Under the pieces are notes generated by a model that saw nothing but the letters and a program-made list of their open reading frames with translations, was not told the DNA's origin and did not search any database. The translations under genes and the position numbers were made by a program. Shown here piece after piece: positions 48,801-57,508 of a DNA stretch of 64,000 nucleotides. Every line of letters begins with the position of its first letter. Position 1 is the first letter of the stretch. This stretch comes from Siderastrea siderea (lineage: Eukaryota; Cnidaria; Anthozoa; Scleractinia; Rhizangiidae), in the NCBI GenBank assembly GCA_964030785.1, contig OZ034971.1, forward strand, positions 44,750,304 through 44,814,303, given 5' to 3'.

Positions 48801-49799
48801 CTGTTAGAAAAAATACCTGTATATGGTAAATGTTGATAATTCATTATCTTTGTAAAGTTTTACGAGAATAAAATTTTGTTGAAACATTTTCGCGAAATTA
48901 AATGCTCTATTTCATTTTGTCTTCTTGAAATCACAAAATGAAAGCCTCGGGAAATATTGGCTCACTGTATTAGCGAAATTTAGTACAAAAAATCGGTCCT
49001 TAGTTCATCTCTAGTCAACTTTCAAGTAACAAATTGACGCACTTACTCTTAACTTGTAAGGTAATAACTCAACCTAATCCCTAGGCATTCTCGGCTCGGT
49101 CAAAACCTGGACCGTGAGCCGTGACGTCACCGAAAGAGACTCGCCGAGAACTCTCTCGCCTACCCCTTCCCAGACTTCGCGCGGACTACAGGACAAAAGA
49201 GAACGGCTAGGGACTACCGAGGACTAGGCTGGTAATAACTGTTAATCTCCTAGGCCGATTTGCTCGAGCTGTCCTCTGTTAACTCTGTAGTTGCAGCTCT
49301 GTATGGCTGTCTTTTAACCACTACATACCTTGGCCTTCGAAAAAAACAGCCTCCGTCTGTACCCAGCGGAAGCAAGGAAATTTGTAGACTTTTTTAGCGT
49401 CGGATTCGTAGCTTATTGAAATCTCCGCCAGGAACAAATCACTGGAGTAATGAAAGAAACCTGTTTGGTCATTCTTCAATTTTATCAACAAGATTTCTCC
49501 AACATTCTCAGCTTCTAAGGTGTAGTGGTCTTTACCTCCCGTCCAGAAAGCGTTGTGAAACCACCTTCTTAATAAAAGAGGCTTCGTTTGTCCCTTAGTT
49601 CCTGTAAAAAATTATGCAAGTCTTTCATCGGAGTAGACATATGCAATTCTCACATTTTCTCAAACTGTCAGATTAAAGAACGGTAAAGGCTTTTTCTTTA
49701 CATCTTACCTATGATTGTTAGGTACACTTTGGCATCAGTGCCAGCTCCTTTGCGATTTCCGGTTAGCACATGAATGTTATAAGTAGCTTTTGAGCTCAT
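38349..49799 (-). CDS. Animal lipoxygenase, 5-LOX-like (PLAT + catalytic domain), nine exons
   Basis: Exons: 49799-49709, 49601-49329, 48721-48438, 48198-47995, 46286-46023, 45342-45141, 44552-44341, 40348-39998, 38528-38349. They total 2061 bp (686 aa plus stop), and all phases match with GT-AG junctions. Residues ~6-120 form a PLAT/C2-like domain (Ca2+-dependent membrane binding in the family). The rest is the catalytic domain that dioxygenates polyunsaturated fatty acids such as arachidonate. Iron ligands by family alignment: H376, H381, H562, N566 and the C-terminal I686. 'SVGGGGHV' matches the human 5-LOX segment, and the Coffa position aligns to Ala (A433), which predicts an S product. 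No fused allene oxide synthase domain is seen at the N-terminus. All key residues are present, so it is probably active. Confidence 0.9.
38597..38645. repeat. (GAT/GAC)n microsatellite
   Basis: About 16 GAT/GAC triplets in the last lipoxygenase intron. The His/Met frames across it are artefacts. Confidence 0.95.
38816..39155 (+). mobile_element. Foldback-type repeat, copy 2
   Basis: Carries 'tatatagacaagagtgtttt', 'gaccactcgtaatgttcata', 'aaaatactcttgtctatata' and 'ataaaattcatatcttcgcg', mirroring the block at 2536-2912 in opposite orientation. Internal inverted repeats around 'agacaagagt' and 'aaaatatt/cgttttt' are present. Confidence 0.7.
39354..39615. mobile_element. Foldback element with long arms and 15-bp target duplication
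   Basis: Arms of about 115 bp (39377-39489 and 39503-39615) pair almost perfectly around a 13-nt centre 'ttgttttaactat'. The 15-mer 'gttctcctcttttac' flanks it at 39339-39353 and 39616-39630, a duplication length typical of target-primed retroelements rather than DNA transposons. Each arm holds a hammerhead-like core, and that of the left arm is the better preserved. Confidence 0.85.
39441..39480 (-). ncRNA. Hammerhead ribozyme-like motif (variant core), left arm
   Basis: The minus strand reads GAC-TTGATAA-T-GGCG-loop-CGCC-GAAACGTC-GTC. Stem II GGCG/CGCC is perfect and stem I GAC/GTC short. GAAAC plus GTC supplies the 3' core and cleavage triplet. The usual CTGATGA is TTGATAA, a C3/G8 to U3/A8 covariation that keeps the core pair. 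The right arm (39512-39552, plus) has a damaged stem II. Confidence 0.5.
39998..40348 (-). CDS. LOX exon 8: third and fourth iron ligands
   Basis: 351 bp, phase 0-0. '[18 protein letters not shown]', '[20 protein letters not shown]' with H562 and N566, and '[16 protein letters not shown]'. Acceptor ...tttaaacag, donor GACGAG|gtaaaa. Confidence 0.9.
40782..42253. mobile_element. MULE-like element with 9-bp target duplication
   Basis: Ends of about 85 bp are inverted copies: left TTCCCTGCTAGCAGAGG..., right ...CCTCTGCTAGCAGGGAA, both with the 'gctgacggacggga' core. TTATTTTCT is duplicated at 40773-40781 and 42254-42262. Nine-base duplications are typical of Mutator-like elements. No transposase is visible in 1472 bp. 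It lies in intron 7 of the lipoxygenase gene. Confidence 0.85.
41087..41275 (+). pseudogene. Protein-like segment inside the MULE-like element
   Basis: A plus frame reads [20 protein letters not shown] then [20 protein letters not shown] and [17 protein letters not shown], charged and helix-like. An ATG at 41088 lies in another frame ([12 protein letters not shown]), implying a frameshift. Possible captured host exon; no family recognised. Confidence 0.3.
42655..42700 (-). ncRNA. Partial hammerhead-like core (element A, left)
   Basis: The minus strand has CTGATGA-A-(GACTGGT...ACCGGTT)-GAAA. A stem I partner and a proper cleavage triplet are not seen, so it is a partial or degenerate motif. 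Confidence 0.3.
43305..43349 (-). ncRNA. Hammerhead ribozyme, complete motif (element B, left arm)
   Basis: The minus strand reads ATCGC-CTGATGA-A-GACT...AGTC-GAAAC-GTC-GCGAT. Stem I ATCGC/GCGAT is 5 bp and perfect. Stem II GACT/AGTC extends with GCA/TGC over a bulged A. CTGATGA, GAAA and the GTC cleavage triplet are canonical. Stem III is minimal (AC/GT), as in the small hammerheads of Penelope-like elements that work best as dimers. Confidence 0.8.
43590..43735 (+). mobile_element. LINE 3' end with (GTT)n tail
   Basis: 'tcatgcaaataaagcttg' followed by GTT repeats. The 'tcatgcaaataaag' terminus equals that of the LINE at 5641-7046, whose tail is ACT, so one family carries different tails. 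Confidence 0.5.
43900..43944 (+). ncRNA. Hammerhead ribozyme copy with mutated cleavage triplet (right arm)
   Basis: The plus strand reads ATCGC-CTGATGA-A-GACT...AGTC-GAAAC-GGC-GCGAT. All stems match the left-arm copy, but the conserved U of GUC is G, which should abolish cleavage. Confidence 0.65.
44082..44119 (+). ncRNA. Partial hammerhead-like core (element A, right)
   Basis: CTGATGA-A-(GACTGG...CCAGTC)-GAAA with a perfect 6-bp stem II but no matching stem I. Mirror of 42655-42700. Confidence 0.35.
44341..44552 (-). CDS. LOX exon 7
   Basis: 212 bp. '[20 protein letters not shown]', '[20 protein letters not shown]' and '[13 protein letters not shown]' match the 5-LOX region between the two iron-ligand blocks. 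Donor AGTAAG|gtaaag. Confidence 0.85.
45141..45342 (-). CDS. LOX exon 6: first two iron histidines
   Basis: 202 bp. '[20 protein letters not shown]' contains H376 and H381, the H-x4-H iron pair. '[14 protein letters not shown]' and '[10 protein letters not shown]' follow, and A433 sits at the stereocontrol site. Acceptor ...ttgcaatag, donor GGGGGAG|gtaagg. Confidence 0.9.
45560..45805. repeat. Compound microsatellite (GAT, GGT, TATG, GAC)
   Basis: Blocks in order: GAT, GGT, then (TATG)n at about 45622-45692, GGT, GAC, and GAT to about 45800, then GGT again. It lies in intron 5 of the lipoxygenase gene. All frames across it are artefacts. Confidence 0.95.
46023..46286 (-). CDS. LOX exon 5
   Basis: 264 bp, phase 0-0. 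'[12 protein letters not shown]', '[19 protein letters not shown]' and '[12 protein letters not shown]' match the conserved lipoxygenase core. Acceptor ...aaatgacag, donor CATCAA|gtaaga. Confidence 0.85.
46512..46931. mobile_element. MITE with 'tactcgaataagcgccgc' termini
   Basis: Left TACTGTATTTACTCGAATAA and right TTATTCGAGTAAATATGGTA are inverted. 'cgaataagcgc' recurs inside. About 420 bp, no ORF, target duplication unclear. In intron 4 of the lipoxygenase gene. Confidence 0.7.
46935..47990. other. LOX intron 4, remainder
   Basis: No further exon is required by the protein, since exons 4 and 5 join at [17 protein letters not shown]. The minus frames at 47363-47676 are not supported. Confidence 0.6.
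47995..48198 (-). CDS. LOX exon 4
   Basis: 204 bp, phase 0-0. '[20 protein letters not shown]' is the family's W-x-D-x-x-F-G-x-Q-F-L-N-G-x-N-P block; '[15 protein letters not shown]' follows. Donor ATGAAG|gtgtgt. Confidence 0.85.
48438..48721 (-). CDS. LOX exon 3: PLAT-catalytic linker
   Basis: 284 bp. '[20 protein letters not shown]' and 'SLPKDVQF' are the conserved start of the catalytic domain, ending 'WQEFDDFRR'. Acceptor ...ttcactcag, donor GCAGG|gtaagt. Confidence 0.85.
49329..49601 (-). CDS. LOX exon 2: rest of PLAT domain
   Basis: 273 bp. '[20 protein letters not shown]', 'LKNDQTGF' and '[19 protein letters not shown]' are PLAT landmarks. Acceptor ...tttttacag, donor CCAAG|gtatgt. 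Confidence 0.85.
49709..49799 (-). CDS. LOX exon 1 (coding part)
   Basis: The ATG at 49799 gives [20 protein letters not shown] then [11 protein letters not shown], the first beta strands of a PLAT domain. Donor ATAG|gtaaga leaves phase 1. An acceptor-like 'ttcccaccag' 12 bp before the ATG suggests a 5'-UTR exon further upstream. Confidence 0.8.
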
Positions 49800-50360
49800 C
49801 TTCAAGGGATCTGGTGGGAATTGACAAGGATAACGAAGGCTAATTAAGAAATTATTTAAGGAAGTCCAGGGGTCATTCTGTGGACTGAGTGGTAAAAAGG
49901 TTAACGCGTTGAACTTAGACAAGAAACTTTACTTCACATTGTCTCTCTCCACCCAGGTGTATAAAATGGCTACCGGCGACATACTGCTGTTGGGTAACCC
50001 TTCGATGGACCAGCAGCCCCTCAGCATCCCATCTAGGGGGGGGGGGGGTAGCAATACTCTCAGTAAATAGAGTAAATGGCATGGGAACTGGGAGGTCTTT
50101 CTCCAACTAGCTTTAACCCTAAAACCGGTAGAACACGTCTTAATGTTGTTTTGTCAACCAGGAGGGCCCCAGGGACGGCTGTCAGCAGTTCATTTTTCAG
50201 TTTCTTAGTGACGACGGAATGCAGAATTTTTGAAATAGCGATAGGATATCGTCACTCCCCCTTCTCTTTGGTGAGGAGCAAAAACAAGGGAATAATCAAC
50301 TTCCGGTTGACGTCCGTGGATCACGGACATTTCACCGCGACCGCAATGGGCAACGGGAAC
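49800..50360. promoter_or_regulatory. Upstream region of the LOX gene (inferred)
   Basis: Should hold the 5'-UTR and promoter of the minus-strand lipoxygenase gene. A G-run of about 12 lies at 50037-50048. I cannot identify a core promoter. Confidence 0.25.
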
Positions 50361-50369
50361 GACACAAGG

Positions 50370-51150
50370 TAGCCTGCGAGAAAGCTCTCTCGGGGGTGGG
50401 GGCGCGATAGAGGGAAAAATGGGGAGAGAGCTTGCAACGACGTCTTGGGAATTTGAATATCCGCATCGAAAATTTCGATGCAAAATGCTGATTGGTAATG
50501 GCGTCGATGGCGTCATCAATCTTCACGCGAAGACGACAAAACAAACACCGAATGCGACGTATAAAACAACGAAGGTAAAATTTTCAGAATTGAAATTGCC
50601 TACGCCAAACCTGCTGTCAAAAGCGAAACCGTTAAATGTGACTTATACTAAAAATCGAAGGTTATGATGTTAGAAAGAGAATTAGAGTAAAATAGCAAGT
50701 TTGAGATTATTTTTAGTTCACAGTGCACTGAATTTACATACTGTGAGTCTCAAAATAAATTGATTGCGCGAGCGATGTAGGAACAAATCGAATCTTTCTT
50801 TCGCGCACTTTATGCTTCGATTAAAAATTGAAATAGTAAAGAAGCTCATATTGAAACTTAAAGTCAATGACAACCGTTAAAGAATTTGTAAGAAATAGCG
50901 AATACGGTCCCGTTTTAGCGGTTCAAAACGGCATTAACATAACGCGTGAAATCTGACCTTCTTTCTTAACATGTTTGTTACATTTTTTGGTTTACGCTGA
51001 TTGGCCAAAATCTGACAGCTCAGACAACGGGGAGCCACAGCTGCGCTGGGGGCGGAGCGGAATTCAAATTTCTGAGACGTCGGTGCAAACTCTCTTTCCA
51101 TCTTTCCCTCTATCGCGCCCCCACCCCCGAGAGAGCTTGCTCGCAGGCTA
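50370..51150. mobile_element. MULE-type MITE with exact 9-bp target duplication
   Basis: GACACAAGG occurs at 50361-50369 and 51151-51159. Inverted ends TAGCCTGCGAG.../...CTCGCAGGCTA continue for about 85 bp through 'gggggtgggggcgcgatag'. 781 bp, no transposase. About 0.6 kb upstream of the LOX start codon. Confidence 0.9.
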
Positions 51151-51355
51151 GACACAAGGCAAATGGTTTCACGCATGAGGGAAACAATGGCTCGTGCGTT
51201 ATAAACTTTGCCGTTCCCTGTCAGGACAGCCTGAGTTGACAAATTTTAAGGTTCCGTGGAGGAAGTGATCGCCCGATGGTGAATTTCTTTCTTCGTTTAA
51301 ATTTAAACTGACCGCCTCCATGAATAACTATTGGATTGCTGGGCCTAAAATATAC

Positions 51356-52722
51356 TAACCTGCGATCAGGCTCTATTTTCGTTTCGCTTGGTGAAACATT
51401 CAGGCGGGACGGGCGAAACGAAAAATAGAGCCTGATACAATTCTTCTACGGAACGTCTGCCGCCCACCTTTTTTGATTGATTGACATTTAACAAAACAGC
51501 CAATCAAAATTTCTTCTGCTTGCACGATCCTCGGTATGCAAATTTCCCATAACGGCAATTCGCAGAAAGTCACGTAAATGTCGGCAAAAAAAGAAAATCA
51601 TAGGCTACGATATATCTTCTAGGCACAAGTACTCAAATTTACACGATTGCTAACTTGAAGGTTCCGGTACTGTACATGGTTGCTCTGTCTGAGCTGAAAC
51701 TGAATGAAAATTCAAAACACGACGAGGTTGTGATGTACCAAAATATGCTGCATGCTTGAATCATTTCCCATTTCAGGTGGTATCTGGAAATATTCTCTTC
51801 CCAATTGTACCGATTTTCTGCGCAAAAAACCTTGGACAATTAAGAGAAATACCTATAAATATAAATAAAACCGTTTATAAACAAAGGGGTATTTTGTAAT
51901 TTAATTCGAGAAGTGATAAATATTTGAAATTAGCAGCGAATTTTATCTCTAAGCAGCAGCGAATTTTAAAACGAAGAACATCTATTATAAAACTAGTCAG
52001 ATCCTTTGATGTCAATGTCAGAGATCAATAAAACGACATAAGTATTAAACAATGAATGAATAAACTGAAAATCGTTATTGCGACTTGATTGCGGTTCTCG
52101 CCAAACATTACCGTGCGAGCAGAGGCCCTTCGATCTGCTCGCAGGGTAGCCAAACATTAGTTCACCTTTAAGTTTACCGAATTATCGGTTGACTTGTTGA
52201 TCATTCTTGGCGAAAGATACTTGCTCGTCTGCTGTTCGTTTTGTTTCGTAAGACGCGGAAACAGCCACTACTCTGTTCATGTTATCAATACTAGTTGAAA
52301 GCCGTCAAATGAAAATTCCGCGACACGATGCGATAAAACAGAATACATACTTCACTGTTGCTGTACTTCTCTGCTCCAGGTGAGAGACAGCTTACGTCAA
52401 ACCGAACGCCATTCTCAGGAGAGAAAGAAATGGTGACAATTCTCCTAGAACGACGAGAATTTATTAGAGCAACACATTTTACTTCGGCAGACTTGTTCCT
52501 TGGTTGTCCCTTGGCGATGGCGGTCGGATCGAAATCTCGTAGACAATTTACTTCCGTTGACAGCTCTATTGTTAAAGGGCCAATCAGATTGCGAGATTCC
52601 GCGGCCAAAATGTGGCCGCCGACATGAACTTCTGTGAGAGATTGTATCAGGCCCTATTTTAGCGAGCGACCAACATAAGAGAATATGAGAGCGATGCTAA
52701 AATTCGGCCTGATCGCAGGTTA
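51356..52722. mobile_element. Second upstream TIR element with exact 9-bp target duplication
   Basis: AAAATATAC occurs at 51347-51355 and 52723-52731. Termini are TAACCTGCGATCAGGC and its exact inverse, followed by 'tctattttcgtttcgc'-type subterminal sequence. 1367 bp, no transposase recognised. It contains an ATG-headed exon-like frame on the minus strand. Confidence 0.9.
52351..52608 (-). pseudogene. Exon-like ATG frame with splice donor inside the TIR element
   Basis: The ATG at 52608 opens MAAESRNLIGPLTIELSTEV. 86 codons ('NKSAEVKCVALINSRRSRRI', 'FSPENGVRFDVSCLSPGAEK') run to a donor GTGAA|gtatgt. The composition is that of a real protein, without low complexity. A second protein-like stretch lies at about 51650-51835. 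This resembles a Pack-MULE cargo; family unknown. Confidence 0.4.
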
Positions 52723-52734
52723 AAAATATACAAC

Positions 52735-54960
52735 TTGAACAATTCACAATAACCACGATAATCAAAGTTTAGCAATCAGGGTATTGCAGGTGCTGATAGG
52801 ATATGAACAGGCATGATAAGTGTTGTTCATAAGGCTACAAAATACAATTTCCCTGCACTTACGGATCAGTCGAAAAGAGTGCCTGAATTCCGCCAACGAC
52901 TACCCAGATTTGCAACACGCAAACTGATACAGAAGCAAACTCACTAGTACAGGATGGAATGGACACTTCTTAATCCGGTTCAGAATTACATGTAAGCAGG
53001 AACTAAACCTAAAAAAGGCCTGCATCAGAGCGCCCAAGTTTCGTACAAACGAAACTGTCGAAATCTGAACTTCTCCAACACGGAAAAGTTGCAAATGAGG
53101 GTTTCTTTACCAGTAGTTAATACCGATAGAAGAAATAAAACTTACTTGAAGAACAAGGAACAGTCAAAGAAAAGTGTCGTACAATCTCGACACACCAACT
53201 TGTGGTTTATCTAACCGGTGGCAGAAGTGAGATACAAGCTGCCAAGATGTGTTGCTAGCTGTGAATGATAGCTTTTAACTACCGTCGTGACAGCCGGCAC
53301 AAATTCCAAGTCTTTGCTATGCCTCAAGAATCCCAGGGAATGATAACATCCCATGGACTCTGGAACTGACGCTTGACTGGCGAAGGGGAGAGGGAGGGGG
53401 GAGCATAAATTAGAATTATCGGTAAGTATGTCAACCTAATCAGTTACTCTGTGAAATCCAACATGGCAGAAATACTTATTCTATTTAGTGCCGGGACCCG
53501 ATTTCATACTGTTGTGTAAATGCGCCTTATACTTATCATATGAAACAAAACCAGCTCAATAAGCATACCCTTTGGTGCCCCCACATCTACCTACCTAACT
53601 TATAAATAAATCGTAGCATAAAAAAGCACCCCTCCCAACAAGCAACCCCCCCCCCCCCCCCACCGGATACGACTGATATTATACGGTCCTATTTTTTAGA
53701 TGCTGCTGTATTTCAAGCCTCATTGGAAAACCTGCGGTAATCGCTTTGAATGCGGTCAACAAACCGACAAACAATACACTCTACTTCCTTGGTGTATTTG
53801 CATTTAGTTGAATATAACGGAGATTGTATTCTTTCTTTGAAACGTAAATTACATTTAACCTACGCAACAAGAATGCGACGCATAGCAAGGCCAGGTAGAT
53901 TGAATGTGCCGAAAACCTACAACATAAAAACTCGATATTTACTATGCGGTTTGCTTTTACGGAGCTGCAAATCAAGTATTAGCTCCTTAACTGTTCCCTT
54001 TGTCTTATTACAACACTCAGGCTCGGTTGAATTCACAAGTATGTCTTCCGCTCGATTATGTCCGGAAATGACGTCCAAAATACACTCAAACCAAACGGTG
54101 TGAATCAAAGCAGGATGCACTAAGAAATCTAGTTATGGTCTACCAAAAAATGTGTTCCAAAATAGTAAAGCGAGTTGGGACAACAGTAAGCCCTGATATG
54201 AAAATGCATATTCTCCTTACTGTTCTTCATACACTTCTTATGAAACTAGTAAGGAGAATTTGTCTGAATACCAAGACATCTCATCCTTGGTGATCACTTC
54301 CTTTATTCTCATCACGTGAGTGTTCGACTAAGCAGTGATGATGTAAAGAGAAATTTCATTTTCGTCACTAAGGCTTAAAGGGTCAAGATTAGTGGTACGA
54401 ATTTCTGTGATATGGTACGACTTTCATTGGTTTTAATACGAGTTCATCCCAGCTCCGTCTTCGCTCTGTGTTCGTTCACATCATCAGATACCTGTCCAAA
54501 ATCTCATCGAAACGGCGAGTCATACTAGTGCGAATTAATCCGGCTGGTTTTACCAGACCGCGTTCTCATTCGTTTCCCAGGTCTAGCTCCGCATTCTCGT
54601 TTCCGGAGCCTCCTGGTGTGGCTGATGAATGGTTCGAGAGATGAAAAGAAAGGGCCCTAGAAACGAGATTGGATCTAAATACTCTTAGTCATTTAATATT
54701 AAAGTCAATAAACAAGAGAATCCCAGTGAACTTATTTTCTACTGTATCTGTGACTCCACGATGTACATGTCACTCAATAGACGAATATTATGACCGATGT
54801 ACCTTCGTTTTACAAAACAACTTTGATCGGAGTGAATGGCGGTTGGCAAGATTGGTTCTATTCTTTAGCTTTGGTTTTTGCTTAGATCTTAACATGGACG
54901 ATCAATAAAGTTCTCAGGCGTCAGTTTAATATTTCAATCAAGTAATCATCTTCCTACTAC
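52735..54960. other. No supported gene; C-run at 53648-53661
   Basis: Open frames such as the one at 53750-54103 lack splice sites and homology. 'gaagtgtatgaagaacagta'-like inverted phrases near 54210-54260 are short. Nothing else recognised. Confidence 0.5.
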
Positions 54961-54965
54961 CTGAA

Positions 54966-55040
54966 AACGGGTAACGAGTAACGGGTAACGGGTAACGGGT
55001 AACGAGTAACGGGTAACGGGTAACGAGTAACGGGTAACGT
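54966..55040. repeat. (GGGTAAC)n heptanucleotide array
   Basis: About ten units of gggtaac with gagtaac variants, period 7, followed by G-rich 'ttggaggtttgggggtttgg'. It is not the metazoan telomere repeat (TTAGGG). Confidence 0.9.
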
Positions 55041-55044
55041 CACG

Positions 55045-56110
55045 ACACCCGGGTTTGGAGGTTTGGGGGTTTGGGGAGAGGCACTTTCTTTGTACAAGCC
55101 GTGTAGAAAGGTGACAACCAAAAGTGTAGGGTTTTCAGTCTAAACAGAGAAAAGATATGACCATTTTGGTCTAAATTAAGGTTTGTTTCGCCCACTAGTC
55201 TCAAATCGGAAAACAGTTTGCTCTTTTAGTATTAAAAAGGGCTTTGAAGTTATGAAAAAGCACAGTTTGGTCTGAAGTACATGTAGATGTTAATTTGAAT
55301 TCTACAACCTTTCCCTTCTCCCTCTTCAACAAAGTAAGGATAACGATGGCTTGATGTTTTTGTTAGGGCATAAATACACGGTGTGTTTTCCTTGTGATAT
55401 TAATATGATTTAACGAATAATTTTCTGGTTATTATCGGGTAATCTCATCCGGGGAATCTCATCAAGCTTATCAACTCTTATGTCATCAGAAAGACAATAT
55501 GTCATAGAAAATTGCTGGCGTGCAGGTGAGCTTATTCCATTTGAATGATCCTTCAGAAAACTAATAGATGCAAGCAAGAAAACACACGTTAAAACATGAC
55601 CTGGCGCATTTTTAACAATTATTAACCACGGAAAGAGAGCATGAAATTCAAACCCAAACATAGCGTGATCGGTCATCAAACACCCCAAGTTACACAACGC
55701 GAGGTACCTTGCCCGCTTCTTTGTCGCTGACGTTTGAAATGAAATCATGCCCAGCAGTCACTAGCGTTCAAGCAAATGTAACTCATTCGAAAAAACTGGA
55801 TGCTCGTTTTTTGGTCTACAGTAAACTGGTGTGAAAGTTCACCTGTCGAACATTCAAACTTTGAACGAACCTTCAGGAGCCAATCATGTGATACGATTGA
55901 TAAATACTTAGGTCATACATATTTTCGCAAAAATATTTCTGTCAGTGAATTCTGAAAACGTCGAAGAGGTTTACAGTGCTGCTTTGTTCTCTCTCTTTTA
56001 CCTTCCTCTCACATTTTAACAAACGGTAATTTTTAGCTACGATCATGAAATTCATTATAATTGTCTCCACATTTTAATTATAAAAGTATGGCATTTTAAT
56101 CTTTTTTCTT
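55045..56110. other. No supported gene
   Basis: The minus frame at 55410-55748 has no homology or splice support. AT-rich otherwise. Confidence 0.5.
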
Positions 56111-56118
56111 CGTTGTAG

Positions 56119-56332
56119 CGAGGGGCCCAAAATGGAAGTTCAAGGTGAAATTCATTTCGTTCCAACCAAGAACTGTCCTCTTTCACTATCGAGCTTTCAT
56201 CTTCTCAAGCCACATAACAGAAATGCCAGAGTGACTTTGGCGCAAGTTGGCAGTCACAGAGAATACCTGAAGTTAGCTGAGCAAATCGAGATACTTGAAG
56301 ATCAGGGAGCAGTGCAACCAGCAATTCGCAAG
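56119..56332 (+). CDS. Candidate internal exon, unidentified protein
   Basis: 214 bp between an acceptor 'tttcttcgttgtag' and donor CGCAAG|gtataa, open in one frame (EGPKMEVQGEIHFVP..., 'LLKPHNRNARVTLAQVGSHR', 'LKLAEQIEILEDQGAVQPAI'). The amphipathic LKLAEQIEILED stretch and base composition look coding. No partner exons were found up to the large element at 57509. Family not recognised. Confidence 0.45.
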
Positions 56333-57508
56333 GTATAAAAATCTCCTTTCGTTATGTTTGACTTCTCCAACTAAAGGCGTGTTCTGGGATGGGGAGGAAA
56401 ATATATATGGGGTGGGGAACTACCCCTTTTCTGAACGTGCTCAACGGGCTTACAATTGCCACAAGTCCGCTGCTTCTTGACGAGGAATACGAGCGACGAA
56501 GTGCACTATACCAAAAACGGACTGGGAGAAAGTTGTTGAAAGAGTGTACTAATTAACTCAATTCTTTTCGAGCAGAGTTCACTAAAACTATAACCTTTTG
56601 AATTCACAATCCGATCAGAGTAAAAAGGCGACTGCAGACTGCAAACGGAGGGTAAAATACTTAGAGCTTGGGTGTGAAAACAGACTAAAGCAGGAAAAAA
56701 GACTAACATGATGGCTTAAATGTGATTTACTGTCAAGTGTTATGGCCGCGATATTTACTGTTTACCAAGTGTTGGAAGGCTGAAAGTTTTTCGCTGTAGG
56801 TTATGTGAGAAATTACAGTTAAAGCGTCACATGAAACGCATCCTATATACTGAATGTAAGAAGAAAAACAAGAACTTCAGCCGATTAAATTTTACCATTA
56901 ACATGCAAGAGTAAGAAAGAACTAATAGCTATAAACGTGGTTATATGTTGAGATTTTGAGGGCTTTAATTATACTGGATTCTTTTCCTTTTTTATATATA
57001 TATAAATTTTGGCTGTAGGCTGGTACATATATCATCTAGGCCCTCTAAAGCTAACTTGGGATTAGATTACGTTAAGAGATCTGATATTCCACATAACGTG
57101 TAGTTTCCTTCGATGTCTTGTGTCACCAATGTATTAGTTAACCTTGAACCAGGCTCTAGTTTCTTTTTTCTCGGTAAAGCATTTCCGTGCTAATGGGAAC
57201 TACAGTGTACGCCATAACAAGAGTGGTTCTCTGATCTGTTCTTTTCTCTCCACAGGAAAGGAGAGGATTTCTCTCTACTTTTAAGAAACTTTTTGACACA
57301 CTGGAAGATGCTTCCAACACGTGCATTGGCACGAAAGCCCGGTACCACACCTGAACAGTTAGGCGACGCCGCCATTGCCGTAATCTGTGAAGGAGGGAGT
57401 CTGTTTCCACGATAAACAATCTTTTCAATTTCGTGAATGTAGAAATCACAATTTGAATTCAAAAAATAGTTTCAGTTTAGGCAAACATACTCTGTCACAC
57501 AACGCAGT

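Noticed and set aside
50419..50667. 82-codon ORF in the 50370-51150 MITE as a captured gene
   Set aside because: It overlaps the TIR, has no splice sites and its composition reflects the repeat.
54966..55040. Telomere or interstitial telomeric sequence
   Set aside because: The unit GGGTAAC is a heptamer, whereas cnidarian telomeres are TTAGGG.
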